Positions 34,017 to 47,700 of a stretch of 64,000 nt of DNA are shown piece by piece (the stretch's first letter is position 1; every line of letters starts with the position of its first letter). A program made the position numbers and the translations under genes. The stretch comes from Micropterus salmoides (taxonomy: Eukaryota; Chordata; Actinopteri; Centrarchiformes; Centrarchidae). The notes below the pieces were generated by a model. It made no database searches. It worked only from the letters and a program-made list of their open reading frames with translations, and was not told the origin of the DNA. The DNA lies in contig NW_024040374.1 of the NCBI RefSeq assembly GCF_014851395.1, positions 23,351,695 through 23,415,694 of the forward strand, read 5' to 3'.

Positions 34017-34110
34017 AGAAGTCATGTACCTCACAAACCTATGACTCAACCCCTCCTCATATTTAGTCATTATAGTCTTCTTCATTATTATATTTTTACA
34101 TATTGTTTTT

Positions 34111-34151
34111 ATAAATATATATATATATATATATATAAATATATATATATA

Positions 34152-34201
<50 letters not shown>
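34111..34201. repeat. (AT)n microsatellite in the TMIGD2-like 3' UTR
   Basis: There are several AT runs separated by AAAT, starting about 95 bases after the stop codon. It probably lies in the 3' UTR, as a candidate AATAAA is at 34650-34655. Confidence 0.9.
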
Positions 34202-34203
<2 letters not shown>

Positions 34204-34285
34204 CTTTTACTAAATTGGGAATGTGTATCTTATTTTATGTAGTCTCTTTCTTCTCAGGTATTTTCTGTAAAATAGCTATTATGAG

Positions 34286-34299
34286 CCACTAGATGGCAG
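34286..34299 (+). promoter_or_regulatory. full-consensus CTCF core motif
   Basis: CCACTAGATGGCAG fits all 14 positions of the CTCF core (CCASYAGRKGGCRS). It lies between the TMIGD2-like gene and the semaphorin promoter region. A second candidate with one mismatch, on the minus strand, is at about 1624-1637. Binding would need ChIP data. Confidence 0.45.
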
Positions 34300-34649
34300 A
34301 TGGTGGACGCTGAACGGGGAAATTCAAAGTGGTTAGCCTATTTTATTTTTTTCTTGTGTTTCAACACCTGATAATATTTGAATATGTTGCCAACAGTAGC
34401 CTTTGTATAGTAGCCTAAATAAGCCAAAAGTGATAATTTTCCATTTCTGGTAGGAATTATAAAATGATGGGCCTGAAATGTTATACCTATTGTTAGAGTT
34501 TATAATGAATTGCAAGTTACTGGATATGCAGTTTTGTTCCCTCTGTACAGTTTGTAATATATTTAATGTTAGTATGTTATATGATGAGCCTATTGGTAGG
34601 TGTGCCCTGTTTTAATATCACAATGTCATTTTGCATTTCTGTCTATCAG

Positions 34650-34655
34650 AATAAA
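34650..34655 (+). terminator. candidate poly(A) signal of the TMIGD2-like gene
   Basis: AATAAA lies about 635 bases after the stop and before the next GC-rich promoter-like block. Motif inference only. Confidence 0.4.
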
Positions 34656-34779
34656 AGTAATACGAGCAAATTAGTCCACGTTAATATTGTTCTGCGGTTA
34701 CAGCTGATTGGTGAGTGAGTGATATATATTTTTTTAAGTAAGGTAGCCTACGATCAAAAGTCACATGACCAGGCGCTGC

Positions 34780-34932
34780 CTACCGCTGAGAGCTGTCGTA
34801 TAATCGCTCCCTGCAGGAATTAGATGTGGAGTTAACGTTACAGGTGGAGCAGAGAGCGTCGAGCACCGGATCCGAGACCAGAAAAACAACAGGAGTCTCA
34901 ACAGTTACTAATGTAGATCCTGCCAACTCGCG
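34780..34932 (+). promoter_or_regulatory. possible promoter and non-coding first exon of the class-4 semaphorin
   Basis: This stretch is richer in CpG than its surroundings and ends in a good donor, CTCGCG|GTGAGT at 34932/34933. The coding exon at 41366-41863 begins after a plausible acceptor (TTTCCTAG). A long intron of about 6.4 kb joining them would be normal for semaphorins. It could also be an unrelated CpG block. No transcript evidence is available. Confidence 0.3.
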
Positions 34933-37900
34933 GTGAGTGTGATGTGGACCCGAGCCGCCGTTGTGACTTACTGACTTTGTTTGTGCGCAGCTTTGTCCCA
35001 AAGGCTTGAATGTTTTTTCCACGGAGCTCGGGCGGGCTATGGGAATTGGATTGGGCAACCTGTGGTGTTGAGAGGTGCACATACAGCGCGTTGTAACTTA
35101 TCTGTCTTATCTCAGATTATAGGATATCCTAATCTAATAATAGCAGCCGAAAGCTACACTAAGCAGTAGTAGGGTATGCGTTTAGGCTGCCTTTCAAACA
35201 CCCACCGCAGTGACTGTAGCACCGAGAGAAACGCTCCAACTTGTAGGGTCGCTGGTACAGCCTACCGCCTCAGCTCGAGTGTCAAAGCAGTGGACGTGTG
35301 GTTAAATCCTGTTGGGGAGAAATGCTTTGGACCACAAGCCAAACAGTATTTATTAAGCTTAAGTACACAGATGGACTCAATTGAAAATCAGTGACCAACG
35401 ATTTAGTTTGCAGACCTTCAAATGTACAAATGTCTTAGTGGGCTGGATGGTCCACAGACACCAGCAGCTTGTGAACATGTATTAATGGCCTATAGGTTTT
35501 AATGTGGTGTGTGTATTTTTCTGTACATGAACAGAGCTACATATCTAACGTTATAAAGCCACTTCAATAATGCACACCCAGAAAATCTAAATATGCCTGT
35601 GTTTGCATTTTGTCTGCTACTGGATTCAACTGCATGCTGCAGGGGTTAACATGATATTCACGGGTGTGCAGTTTTATGGATGGTGAGAATTTTAGCACAC
35701 GATATGTGTGTCTGGCTTAGCGTGCAGAAGATAGTGCTGTCAGTGCACTTGCCCTGGGGATTGCCCAATTTTAGCCATAGTCATACTGCAGCTCAGTGGG
35801 GTCACGGGGTGTCGAGGCACGGCCGCACACAGCCACGCGGCAAATCTACTCCTGCAGTAAGTGGTCAGAGCTTCATTTACGTTTTGCGCGCTCAGGGTGT
35901 ATAGCCTATGAAAAACGGACACTTGACCCCCTCAGTATACTGGAGTTTGATCAGTTCCACCCTGTCACACGTGTTCAGTAAACTGGGGCTGTACTTGTTT
36001 TGACATTAAAGGGTGCCGCTGTGAACCGTCGTTGTGTTGTTGGTCAAAACGCACGCACGCACACGCTCGCGGGTGGACAGTTCTGTGCACCGGAGCGCGC
36101 ACTGTCTGTAGCGCGTGGTATTTACTACTCTGTAGGCCTATCCTGTCTTTCTATGTAGGTGCTGGAGTTAATACTGAAAGTGCATACGTAAAGTGACGTT
36201 TAGGCTTATGATAACAAGGGTCTGGAGAACCACAGCAGGAATAAACAGTTTAATGGTCGTGTGTGGCACATTAAGGGTGACGTGATCTCCTTAAGATTGT
36301 GCAGAAGCAGGAGGCCCCAATGGTGTGGAGAGAACAATCTAGAAAACACTTATATAATATTTCTCTGTATGACATTTTAAATGATTCAGAACTAGCTTTT
36401 CTGATAGCTTCATATCTGGCACTTTGTTCTACCAACAGACCTGAACACAATTCATAGTACTGACAAGAGCAAGAACGGTAAGCTGATCAATGGACAGATA
36501 ATTTATCAGTAGGCTACTTTGATGATCAAGTCATAATTCACATAATTTTATACATAAATGTTTCATCTGTTCTCATTATAGATGTAATATAGGCTAGTTT
36601 TGGATCTAATCAAGAAAATGATTAATTCATATTGTAGATGATTGTGAGTTGCAGCCATAGTATTAACTCTATTAAGATGAATAAAATGACAAACCGCTTC
36701 AGGGTCATGAAATCAGTCCCTTGGTTTGGATTTTAAATCGAAATTGAAGTGCTCACAACCCTTTGTTTTCTTGGGTGTTGCCATCTGTCAGTGATCCTGT
36801 CACACAACACAGGCAGAGCAGGCAGAGATGTTTGGGTGCTCATATTTTCCTTTTGTGCCCCAGCTCCTGCTGAGACATGCCTGGGTGTGGGTGTGTGTGA
36901 GTGTGTGTGCATTTACACTCAAACAGACTAGTCTCGTCAATGACAAGTAATTTGTCAGAGCATTTAGCATATTGGACATGTGGTGGCATTTTTATTTTAT
37001 TTGTACTGCTTGTTGTCTTTTAAATGCGTTAAGTTCTTTGACTGTTACTTATCCATTAGCTTAAGTGAATTAAATTTTCTTTATAGAGCGCCAATTCGCA
37101 ACAGCACCTTTCATATAGAGCAGGTCTAGACCGTATTCTTTATAATATTATTTACAGAGACCCAACAATTCCCATCATGAGTAAGCACTTGGTGACAGTG
37201 GCAAGCTTAATGATACACATCGTAACAGGCTTGAAAACTGTACAAACAGCATGTTTTATGAAGTATTGTTTTCAGCTAATTACAACTCTTCTGCACATCA
37301 AAACAAAAGGTGGCAAGCTACTTTTCGTCATATAAAAAGAATGGTGTGTTTCAGCCATCTGAGCCTGCAAAAAGATAACCTGGTGCTGAACTGAACTGTT
37401 TTCCAGTGAATGTTTCACAACAGAGTCTATGACACAAGGAGTGTCAAAGGTGAACACCCTCCCACAACTGGTTTCCTGTTTCTGCCCCTGTGATGGAACT
37501 CTGCATCGCAGCCAGCTCACCAGCCGCTCTGCCAGTGAGCCACTCAGCTTGTGTTTGGCTGGCAGCCACAGGCAGGAAAACAGGCACTGTGGCAACAAGT
37601 CAATTAATCAGTTAGCCACTTACTCAACCTCAAACCTGCAGACCAGTTAGTCAGTTACTCAGGTAGAGCAGTTACAACCGGAGGACACCTCACCCTTATA
37701 GCCCAGCGTATAATGCAAATGGCCGTGGCCAAAACAGTCACGGCTCAGTCCAGCTGTGCGACTGTTCACACAGCTTTTAGGATTTGGATTTGTTGTGACT
37801 CATGGTGGTGACAGCAGCGTGCTTGTCTGCGCACGTTCTAGGCGTTGCTGTTTGGGGTTTTACTTTATACACAGCAGCTCGTAGTCGTAGTGAGAATCCA

Positions 37901-40900
37901 TCGTATTATAGATAACGTGGAGGCTTCTGAACAGGCTATAAATATCCTCATGCTTCAAGTGGTTGGAGTGTCTCAAGATACTGCTGCAGGGCTGCTTCAC
38001 CATATTGTACTAGTTCATGTGCAGCCTTTTGAACCCACAGGTGTTCACACTCTACAACTCAATGAGCATTTTAGCCTACGTCTGGTCCTATAGAGAATAT
38101 TTTAGTCACACTCTTGTTGTTTGGTCTGGTTTTGCAGATGTTCACCTTCCCTCACACTGATTTTGTGGTTGCTGTATTTACATGCTACCAGTGCTCACAA
38201 AATGTGAGGTTGACTTTCAAGAGAAAAAAGAGCAATGTTTCATGGTGCTTTCCGTAGTATGCAGACAGCCTACTGTACGCCACTATACTTTCATTATCAA
38301 TGTCATTCATAAATATTCTACTTTTATAATGTGCGTGTGATAAATGTATAGTCGTATGAGGAGACTATCAAGAAGAAGAAGAAATACTTTATTAATCCTG
38401 CTGGGGGAAATTAAATTTTTTCCCTCTGTTGTTATTATTATTATACATGCACACAGGTCCAAGTTATACAGACTGTGTGTTCAATGACTGAGCAGGTTAT
38501 GCTGGCTGTACAGGAATCAGCATTGATCATCTATAAAGACATAAATGTTTTTCACACCAGTCTTTCACAACATACCTTTTGACGCAGGTGAGAGCACGCC
38601 TAATGTTGCTGGCGGTTTATTATTGTTTTGGTCACCCTCGACCTGAAAAAGGGAACAGAGGGGAGATCTTAACACTGAGAAAAAGTAAAAACCTGCCACA
38701 TTCTTGGACAAGAGAACTTTGATGGTTAATAAACCATCCATTCATAATCACAATAATAATGCATTTTAATGGATTTTTGCTTATAGTGAAATCTTAAAGC
38801 TGCACTAACCAAAATTTTTTAATGAATAACAGATCAAATGACTGAGTAATGTGAAAGGTGTTGCCCATAGTGACAAACCCACAACTAATTATAACAGATC
38901 TCTGCAATTTCTCTGAGCTCTTTTAGCTAATTGTATTATTTTGGTTTTCTAGCCCGCAAACTGACAGCAAATCCCGTTGCCAGCTGCAGCAGGCAACTTT
39001 TTTCTTTCGGCAAATAAAGCTCTCATAAACCTACGGCAAGCCTCCTCTCCACTACCAAATGACAGACAAAGTTAGCAGCTAGCTGGTGGAGCAGCTAAAG
39101 AGACACACTTTTCCCTGTGGAGTTGTGGAAGCCCTAAAGCAGAGTAAATATTACTTTTTGTCAGGTGGCGAGAAACATGACTCCAGATGAATGGTAATGT
39201 TGCCTTAGTGTCTACTGGTGTGTTAACATGTCAACATTACAAGGTGATGTCAGTGTTGTGTTTTCAGCTTGTTCTGCTGCCCCAAAGTGTCCATAAAAAA
39301 AGTAAATAATTTATTAACCATTGATAATGAAGGGGAGTTACTAGTGTTGATATTTTTTAGTATTACATTTTCTTTGCCGCACACACATACACCCACACCC
39401 ACACTCATACACACACACTCACATGCATATGTCAGTGTGTGACCATGGATAAATACAGGAAGAGAAAAAAAGAGCGACAACTGTTGTGTGCTCTTCTATT
39501 GTTATAGCCATACCTGCAAATTTGGAACTATCTGTCAAACGCTGTGACGAACAACCTGCAGTTATTCCATTCAGCTGTAACGCTCAACCTAACCCTTCCC
39601 CCCTAGCTTAACAGCCTGAGAAGGGGGTGTGTGCAAGACATTGGCGCTCTGACAACAGATGAGCATCTTTACATGCAGCAGCTCGTCCCGTTGTGTCAAG
39701 TAACAACAAGGTGGGAGCATGGCAGTCTGTTGCAAAACGCACATTCAAAACAGAGGTTGTTCAGAGGCACAGGGGAGCGGCGCCTAGCTGTCTCCCAAGG
39801 AAATTTGGATGCTGTCATTTTGGTTTCTGTCAACAGGCGAGGACTCTGCGGTGCGTGTTTCAAAAAGGATGCATCGCTATGAAATCTGCTTTTTTTTTTT
39901 TTTTTTCTCTGAGAGCTAAAATCGAAATAAAAGTTGCAAAGCAGCCGTGTGGTGCGGCTGCTTTTGAGCAGTGTGCACCAGAAAGATAAGAGTATAGTTT
40001 TTACCTTGTGAGTCTGCTCTTAAGTGTGCTTTGTGTGTTATTCTGAGAAAAAAAAAAGTGCCTTGATGAATTTTGAATGAGGCCGTGCTGCTCAGTTAGT
40101 CAGAACAGACAGAAACTCGCCAAAGAAGTGGTAAGTCTCAATTCAGGACGAATCCCAGGGTAGGGATGGAGCGTTAAAGCAGGGAATTGTCATGATCTGC
40201 ATGCATGCCCAAACCTGAACTGATCCCCTCTGCTGCTTGAACCCCACTGAGCCCAGAGGAAGCAGGCTCTTATCAGGGAGGACAGGAAGACACAGAGACT
40301 GGATGAGGAAGAGAGAGTGGGGGTGGGTGGGCAAGCAGGGCACTCTGCAGATTTTCACACATCAGTTTCCTCTGTGAAGTTTACAATTATGACTTTTTAT
40401 TTCAGGTATGACTAAGTGGTGCTAGACCTGTCTGGAGTTCTGAAGGCCATATGCGTCCCCTGTTTTGCACACCGTATGTGTATTTTAGAAATATTCTTCA
40501 GTAAGGCATTTATGTTTATGGCACAATCCCTGCCCTCACAGTTTTTTGTCTCTTGACATTTTCACCACATGTTTAAACTTTGGGTTGTTAGCAGAAATCT
40601 TGGAGCACTCCGCCGATTTTATATGTAAAGACCATTTTACTTGTCACAAGGAGTACTACTGCACTTGTAAAAACAGGTATTTAATGTCCTCTGTCACTCT
40701 GAAGGGAGCTTTCTAAACTCTGAGAATATAACCTGTACGAGGTGATCAGGTTTATCAAGTCTAACGAGAGATGCTTTTGAGTTGCATTATGGGAACAGTA
40801 GGATCCAACATTTGTGGACTTGTTGTGGTCCGTATGCACTGGAAGTCAGAGGATATCTTGGTGGATTCTGACCAATCTGTCTGTTGTGGGTCTCTCATCA

Positions 40901-41365
40901 GAATGAAAGTACAACCCTAAATTGCTGCAGTGCCCTTTAAAAGGGAGGATTTTATTATGGTCAGAGTTCACTGATCTGAAGGATCATCTGAAGTTTCTCT
41001 TTCTTTCATTCTTACTTACTGTCAATTTACTGCATAGATGTTCTATTTGATCATAATATAATGTAAATAACGCACTGTTGCCAGACACCATCACATTCAC
41101 ATTACAACTATTGAAAAAGGGACATCAAGTCATTAGGTAGCGCTATCAACAATTCATTCAAATCATAAGTATACAACAGAAAAAGTGGAAATAAAGAATA
41201 TGTAGGAGGCAAACCAGCTGTTTTCATTTTTAAAGCAAACATATTATCCACTTTGTTCATCTTTTAATGCATACGTCATTTCTAGTATTGGAATTAAAGT
41301 CAGTCTTTCCATGTCATGGGTCTCTTTAACAGTTTAATGCATAGATGTTTTCATATCTTTCCTAG
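34933..41365. other. long non-coding interval, probable semaphorin intron 1
   Basis: No coding exon is visible in 6.4 kb. A second CpG-rich block lies at about 35795-36120, with CACGCACGCACACGCTCGCG, and could be an alternative promoter. Other contents are a LINE 3' end at 38370-38425, a T-run at 39891-39906 and short CA tracts near 39380-39425. Confidence 0.4.
38370..38425 (-). mobile_element. LINE 3' end (GAA tail and TTTATTAATCC motif)
   Basis: AGAAGAAGAAGAAATACTTT is followed by ATTAATCCTGCTGGGGGAAATT, a short 3' terminus of a minus-strand L2/Rex-like LINE. The same core (TTTATTAATCCT…GGGGAAATT) ends the longer fragment at 61520. Nothing more of the element remains. Confidence 0.5.
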
Positions 41366-41376
41366 AGGTGGGCACC

Positions 41377-41581
41377 ATGAAGATGATCTCCTGCAGCATC
41401 CCTCACCAGTAGCCGGGCAGCATGGCTTCTGCTCCTCCTTCCAGAGAGGACACCAGTGGCTCATTAGCACTGCGCTGGAGGCTAACACCAACATAGATAC
41501 TCACTACGATTTCAAACTGAACTGCAGCAGGCTGCGCTGCACTGGTTAAATGTATCAACTGCCTTTAGAGGGTCTCTGAAA
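41377..41581 (+). promoter_or_regulatory. upstream open reading frames in the semaphorin 5' leader
   Basis: If the exon starts at the acceptor near 41365, the leader holds several uORFs before the main ATG at 41755. One is 41377-41412 (11 codons, ACCATGA start context), another is 41422-41496 (24 codons), and a shorter one starts near 41551. uORFs of this kind often lower translation of the main frame. The leader boundary is inferred. Confidence 0.4.
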
Positions 41582-41754
41582 TCAAAAATGACTTGTGGCA
41601 GAGCGGCACATGTTCAGGACTGTGACATCACCACAGTGTAACGGCAACGTCTGAACTGAGACCTTGGACCATGTTCTGTCTCTGATTGGGTACTTTGGTG
41701 GCAGAGCTGGACTGTGCAGCTCTTCCACACTTAGACAAACCTGGACTCTGAGCC

Positions 41755-44700
41755 ATGTCTCTTCTCTCAGCCCTGAGCATCGTCTGTGGATTGATGCTCC
41801 ATGCTTCATTTAGTGCACTGAACACTCACTACTGCGTCCCACGAAAGACTGTCCCCTACCAGAGTAAGTCACAAACTCAGTTCCACCCCACTAATATGTT
41901 ACTGTAATAGATTCACTCCTGGACTGGACCAGTAAATACCAGAATTTGTTGCAGTTTAAGAATGCATTTGAATATTTTAACCATGATATTTGAACAAGTA
42001 GTGCAACTTTAACTGCTTGGGGTTTGTGCTGGCTGGGAAAATCTTATGAAATTTCAATGAATTAGCATTTTGCTTTTGCTGTGGGAGCATTTTTTTTCCA
42101 GCTGCACGGGGTCACCGCAGCTAAAATGTAGAAAGAACATATAATGAAATGCAGTGTAGTAATGCGGGTGTTCTTCCATTCAGACGAGCTGAAGTTGTTC
42201 AGAGAAGAAGGTGTCTTCAACTACTCCACTATGCTAATGAGAGATGACCTGGGTGTGATGTTGCTGGGGGCCAGAGAGGCCATATATGCTGTGGACATTA
42301 ACAACATCTCTGTCAGAAAGGCTGCGGTAAGAAGATGTGAAGAGATTCATAAAAAAGATAAATATTTAAAGTGTGGAGGTCTCTCTGTTCTGGTCAGTGT
42401 TGTCCTTTTTGAAGCTGTTAAATAACTTATAAACAGGCGTGCCTGCAGAACAGTTAGATATAACACGCATATGCTCTTTTTAGACTTGGAGAAGTTATTT
42501 GTCATCCAAACTATACACATTACAGTACATAATCAGAACAAAAATCCATTGCAATTTTTTGGGCAACTGAATAGCAGTTAATTAAGCTTTTAATTATTGC
42601 AGATTAAAAATAAAAGATTTATTGAACATTTATGATGTTACTGCAGTGGTTGAAGGCATTTCATCAAATAATCAGTAAGCGACTCAAGGCCGGACTTAAT
42701 CATGGATCTTATCAGTGGTCCTCAAACCTTTTAGCTCATAACCCCATAAAATGAAGTCATGTCTATTTGAGACCTCTCATCGCAGGTTATGGTGGTTTGG
42801 ACGTGAGCTAAGAGCAGTTCAGCCAAAGGTTTCCCCCTCAGCATGTGTGATCTGAAGGATGTTTAGTGGACTGACAAAGTGAACGTATCTAGTGCTTCAC
42901 AAGAACAAAAGCAAAACATTTGAAGGAAGTTCTACATAAGTTAATACCTTTTTGCATTTCATTTTATGACTACTGGCTTGTATCCTAAAAAGCACAACCT
43001 CTTGTTGCCTTTTACTAGCTATTTGCAAACATTTCACTGGCTCTAGTCAAAAATCCAATAAGTCTGTTCTTTACATGTCTTTCTCTGCCCTCTTTCACTA
43101 TTTTGAGAGAGTGCATTGTGGCTGAAGATCTGCTCACAGAAACGCATTAGATTAGAAGTGCTCCTGCATCAGCAGCTAGTTCAACACTGTTGACTTTTTG
43201 ACCAGTGCACATTTGCATGAGGAATTTAAATGAATAATGGTCTTGTTGAGCTCCAGACAGTGGTCTGTTGATTTTATAATTGTAGTTACACAGCTACTGA
43301 AGAAGGATTGGTATCCTGGCTAGCAGGTACTCTCCTTCAGAGTGTACTGACTGGTCTTGACGTTAGCCAAACAAAGACACGTGAGGGTAAACGGGCCGAA
43401 GCTCCACTGTCATAATGTGGGTTGCGACACCATTTCTGCATGCTTTGACAGGACACTCTCTATCTGTTGATCCAGGTGTATTGGCGAGTTACTGAGGAGA
43501 AGCAGAGGGAGTGCACGTACAAAGGAAAACATGCTGAGGTTTGTGTAACGTCTTTCAAAACAGTGTGCACTAACTTTTACTTCTAGGGAAAAGAAATGGC
43601 CTTAAAAGATGACTGTTAACTGCGGTTTACTCCAACATGCAGTTTATCTCGTTGCATTTGTAAATCATTTATATGGGAATCTTTTTTTCCTTTTCAAGTC
43701 TTTACACAGAATTCTCTTTGAAGCACTTTGCTCACAGCTTCGAACTGAATGTCCAAATAAAGGCATGAAAGGAAAATGCATGAACACAGCCTTGACCTTT
43801 TGGTCACCGGCCCAACTACAGGCAGTCAGTATGTGTATATGTGTGCGGCATGTTTGTGTTTTTGCGGCTGAACTAACAAAGCTCTGACCTTGGCATTCTC
43901 TGTGCTGGATCTTGTTGCAGGTGGAATGCCGCAACTACATTCGGACCCTGCACAGAGTGAATGCCACCACAATGTATGTGTGTGGCACAAATGCCTTTAG
44001 CCCCACCTGTGACTATATGGTAAGTATACTGCATATGGAGTTAGTTGAAAGGATTTTATAAACAGTTTCTGTAGGAAGGACTTCTGTTTATAAGCTGAGT
44101 TGGTGGGTTGTGTCATTAAAATAATTTGCATACATATGCCCCTTTAACTTCATAAACCCGTCACTGGCTTCAGTACTACTACGGTACTTAAACTAACGGG
44201 AATTGTGCTTCATTGAAGTCCATTCAGGTGGCTTTGCATGTTTAAAGGATGAGGTTGGCATTCTATATTTTTATTGTCAGCCAAAAACTCATGAAAAGAT
44301 CAAAACCAACAATGCATTAGTCCATTGCTAAATACTTTACTACCTCCCGACCTTGTAGGGGGGGATTTGTTGACAATAAAATATAGAATCACCTGACACC
44401 AAATAATTGTGGTTGAATGTTGCAGTTAATAGGGGTAGATTCAGTCTATTTAATGACCACTACGTGCTGCTTCTCCAACTCCAATTGATTTACATTAAGG
44501 GTGTTATTATTTTCTCCGCAGGAGATATTATTAGCTACATTTCCTTCTTCTAATGTTACTTGGTTGCAATAAAAATGTTTTAACCATATCCCTTCATAAT
44601 ATCTGTGTTTGCTTATTTGCTGTCTTTGTTGGGTTTGATTGTTCAACAATATATTAACTCATTAATGCAGTGGATTTTGGCAAGAAACAAAAATCTCAGA

Positions 44701-47700
44701 GGACTGAGCATCCTGAATGCATCACCAAAGAGAATTAAATAGTTTCTAAGTGTAGAAGCACAACACAGTAACGTAACTTTTATAAATAAATAAAAGCAGA
44801 CAGTATGTGTACTTTAAGGGATGATATATTTAATACACCTTTAGCCTCTGCTAGATATCATTTGGACAAAAATATGCATAATATAAATATGATATGAAAA
44901 CACTAGCTGAGGTGACGGTTGGGGATAAATCCAAAAACTTATATATCTTTTGTATACTTTGAAAAATGTAACCCCCTGGTAAAGTCCTATAATTCCAGTC
45001 CTGAATTTTGTTACTGTGTTTGAATTAAATGGCACTGTTTTTCTTTCCTTTCCTGTCACTCTCCTTTTGTTTCCGACAGACGTTTGCTAATGGACAGCTG
45101 AGGCTGGAGGGAAAGCAGGAGGAGGGAAAGGGGAAGTGTCCTTTTGATCCCTTTCAGAGATACTCCTCCCTCATGGTCGGTGAGTGTCTGAGTCAGGTTT
45201 GCTCCAACAGGGAACAAAGCACAAAATACTGCTGAACGTTCAAAGTGCAACAACAGAAAAGATCAGCGTATGATATTCATTAGCCACAAGATCTGAGTAC
45301 CACATTCAATAAAAAAACATCACCCAATATCTTTGCTAGTGCCACCTGCTCACTCAACACAATTAGTCAGAATACTCCAGTTGGTTCAGTCCATTAGTAG
45401 GCATATAAATGTGATATTGTTCCAACTTAATATGAATAATGGACGTCCAGGAATTTTCCCTCATCTGTTGTTCCTGTCCAACAGGAAATGACTTGTATTC
45501 TGCTACATCCATCAACTTTTTGGGCTCTGAGCCCGTGGTTCTGCGCAGCTCAGACTTGGCTCTCCGCACTGAGTTTAAAAGCTCCTGGCTCAGTGGTGAG
45601 TTCCTCCTGCAAAAACTGCCCATTTTAAGTTTTATACAATGTTGTGCATAGGGAATCGACTGCAGCAAGAGCCACGCTACTTGCATATTGCAGTTGATGA
45701 TATGTGTAGATATTCTTTAACTGAGGCAGATCAAAGATTTCTGATTTTTTTCTGCACTTGTCCTAAGAACCAATTTCATGTTTTGTGATTTCAGAGCCAA
45801 ACTTTGTCTACATGGACTATGTGGGTGAGAGTTTTGATAGTCCCGACGGTGATGACGATAAGGTATACTTGTTCTTCAGTGAGAATGCCATGGAGTACGA
45901 CTTCTACAGCAAAGTTGCTGTGTCTCGAGTGGCCCGTGTCTGCAAGGTATAATTAAGGACAGAATAAAAACCCTCTGTCTCTGTGAGACGTTTTCAGAGA
46001 CATTAAAAAATGCAAATGGGGTGTGATGTGTTTTCGTTAATAGTGGGTAGGTTAAATAACATTAATGTTTTAGAATGTGCAACTTTGTGTTTTGGCCTCA
46101 TGCTCCCTGTCTGACACAGGTCTGGTTGTTATGGTTAAGAGGAAGATCTGCAGAACTGCACATGACCGAGTGATCTGTCTCTGTGTTTAGGGGGATATGG
46201 GCGGCCAGCGGACACTGCAGAGGAAATGGACGTCGTTCCTGAAAGCTCGTCTGGATTGTTCCCTCCCTGAACCCAGCCTGCCCACCATTGTCCAGGATGT
46301 CTTCCTGCTGAAGCACGAGGACTGGAGGAAGAGCGTCTTCTACGCTGTCTTCACGCCTCAGTCGTAAGTACTTCCAATCACATCCTCTGGTTTTGTGGCT
46401 TAGGGTTGGCGTTGACATGCAGCGAGGTAGGAAGTCAGCTTTCAATATGGTTGAATGAAAAAGGTGTCCATATTTAGACAAAATGATTAGTATTGGTAAT
46501 AAAACAAACAGAACAGTTCCCATGTGTGATGATTCATTATGTTAATTGTAATATAAGGTATTTAGCAGTTAATATTTTTATTTGACAGATGGGGGATTAT
46601 GTCTAGATTTAAGAAGTATTCTCCAGTCCTATATATAAAACAACCTTTTGGCAGTTTGCTTGACTGAATGTGTGTGATTGGGTGTTTCCAGAAGCTTGTC
46701 GCAGGCATCTGCGGTATGTGCATACAGTGTGTCTGCCATTCGAGATATTTTCAACGAGGGCAAGTTTAAGACACCTGTTGCTGTGGAGACATCCCACGTC
46801 AAGTGGGTGATGTACACCGGAGAGGTGCCGGTCCCCAGACCAGGAGCGGTGAGTGTAATGACCAGAAGTGATACTTAAAGCGTACAAGGCAAATCTGCTA
46901 ATTCTAAACGGGGGTTTTGTGTTTCAGTGCATCAATAATGTCGTGCGTAAAATGGGGATGAATCGCTCTCTGGACCTTCCTGACAAAACACTCCAGTTCA
47001 TCAGGGACCGCCCCCTTATGGACGACGCTGTTCACCCTCTGATGGGAGGGCCGCTGCTGGTCAAGAGGGGAGCTTTGCTGACTCGGATAGTGGTGGACAG
47101 CGTGCTGGCGCTGGATGGACAGAGATATGCCGTCATGTTCATCGGCACTGGTAAACTATGGGATATGTTCAACAATATAGGTGCAGTTTTATCAAGATGA
47201 AAGTAGAACAGAACAGATTTTGGGGCTATTTGATAATTGGCTTCTTAGCTTAGTTTTGGAAAAAAATATCCCAAGTTTTTATGTAGTAAATATTCAAAAT
47301 CTCAGATAATCTGCTTCCTCAGGACTGTGTGGGTGTGGTTTGATAAGATTTGATAGAAGGTGCTTGCAACATAAGCAAACAACCCTTCATATCTGTCACT
47401 GCGTTTTATTTAAATATTGCAAAACTCTGATTGGTGCACAGAAATGCATGATATCACGCATACCATGCCCACTTTAAACTAGTGAGACAGACAAGGGCAG
47501 TAATTGTTTAAAGGCATTTGTTTAATCAGTACCTTTTTAAGACAAACACATGAAATGAGAGCGTAAATTTCAAAGCCAGGATCTCGGTTAATACATCTGA
47601 CCTTGTTATATGAATTATAGATAGTTGTTTTTTTGTCTCATGGTAGAAAATGGTTACGTTCAGAAGGCTGTCAACTATGCTGGAGAGATGTTCATCATTG

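Noticed and set aside
39250..39480. Minus-strand frame with CVCMSVGVGVCVCG
   Set aside because: The composition derives from CA/TG repeats near 39380-39425. No protein family is suggested.
46098..46523. 141-codon minus-strand open frame across semaphorin exon 8
   Set aside because: It is antisense to a conserved sema-domain exon, with no splice context or recognisable domain.
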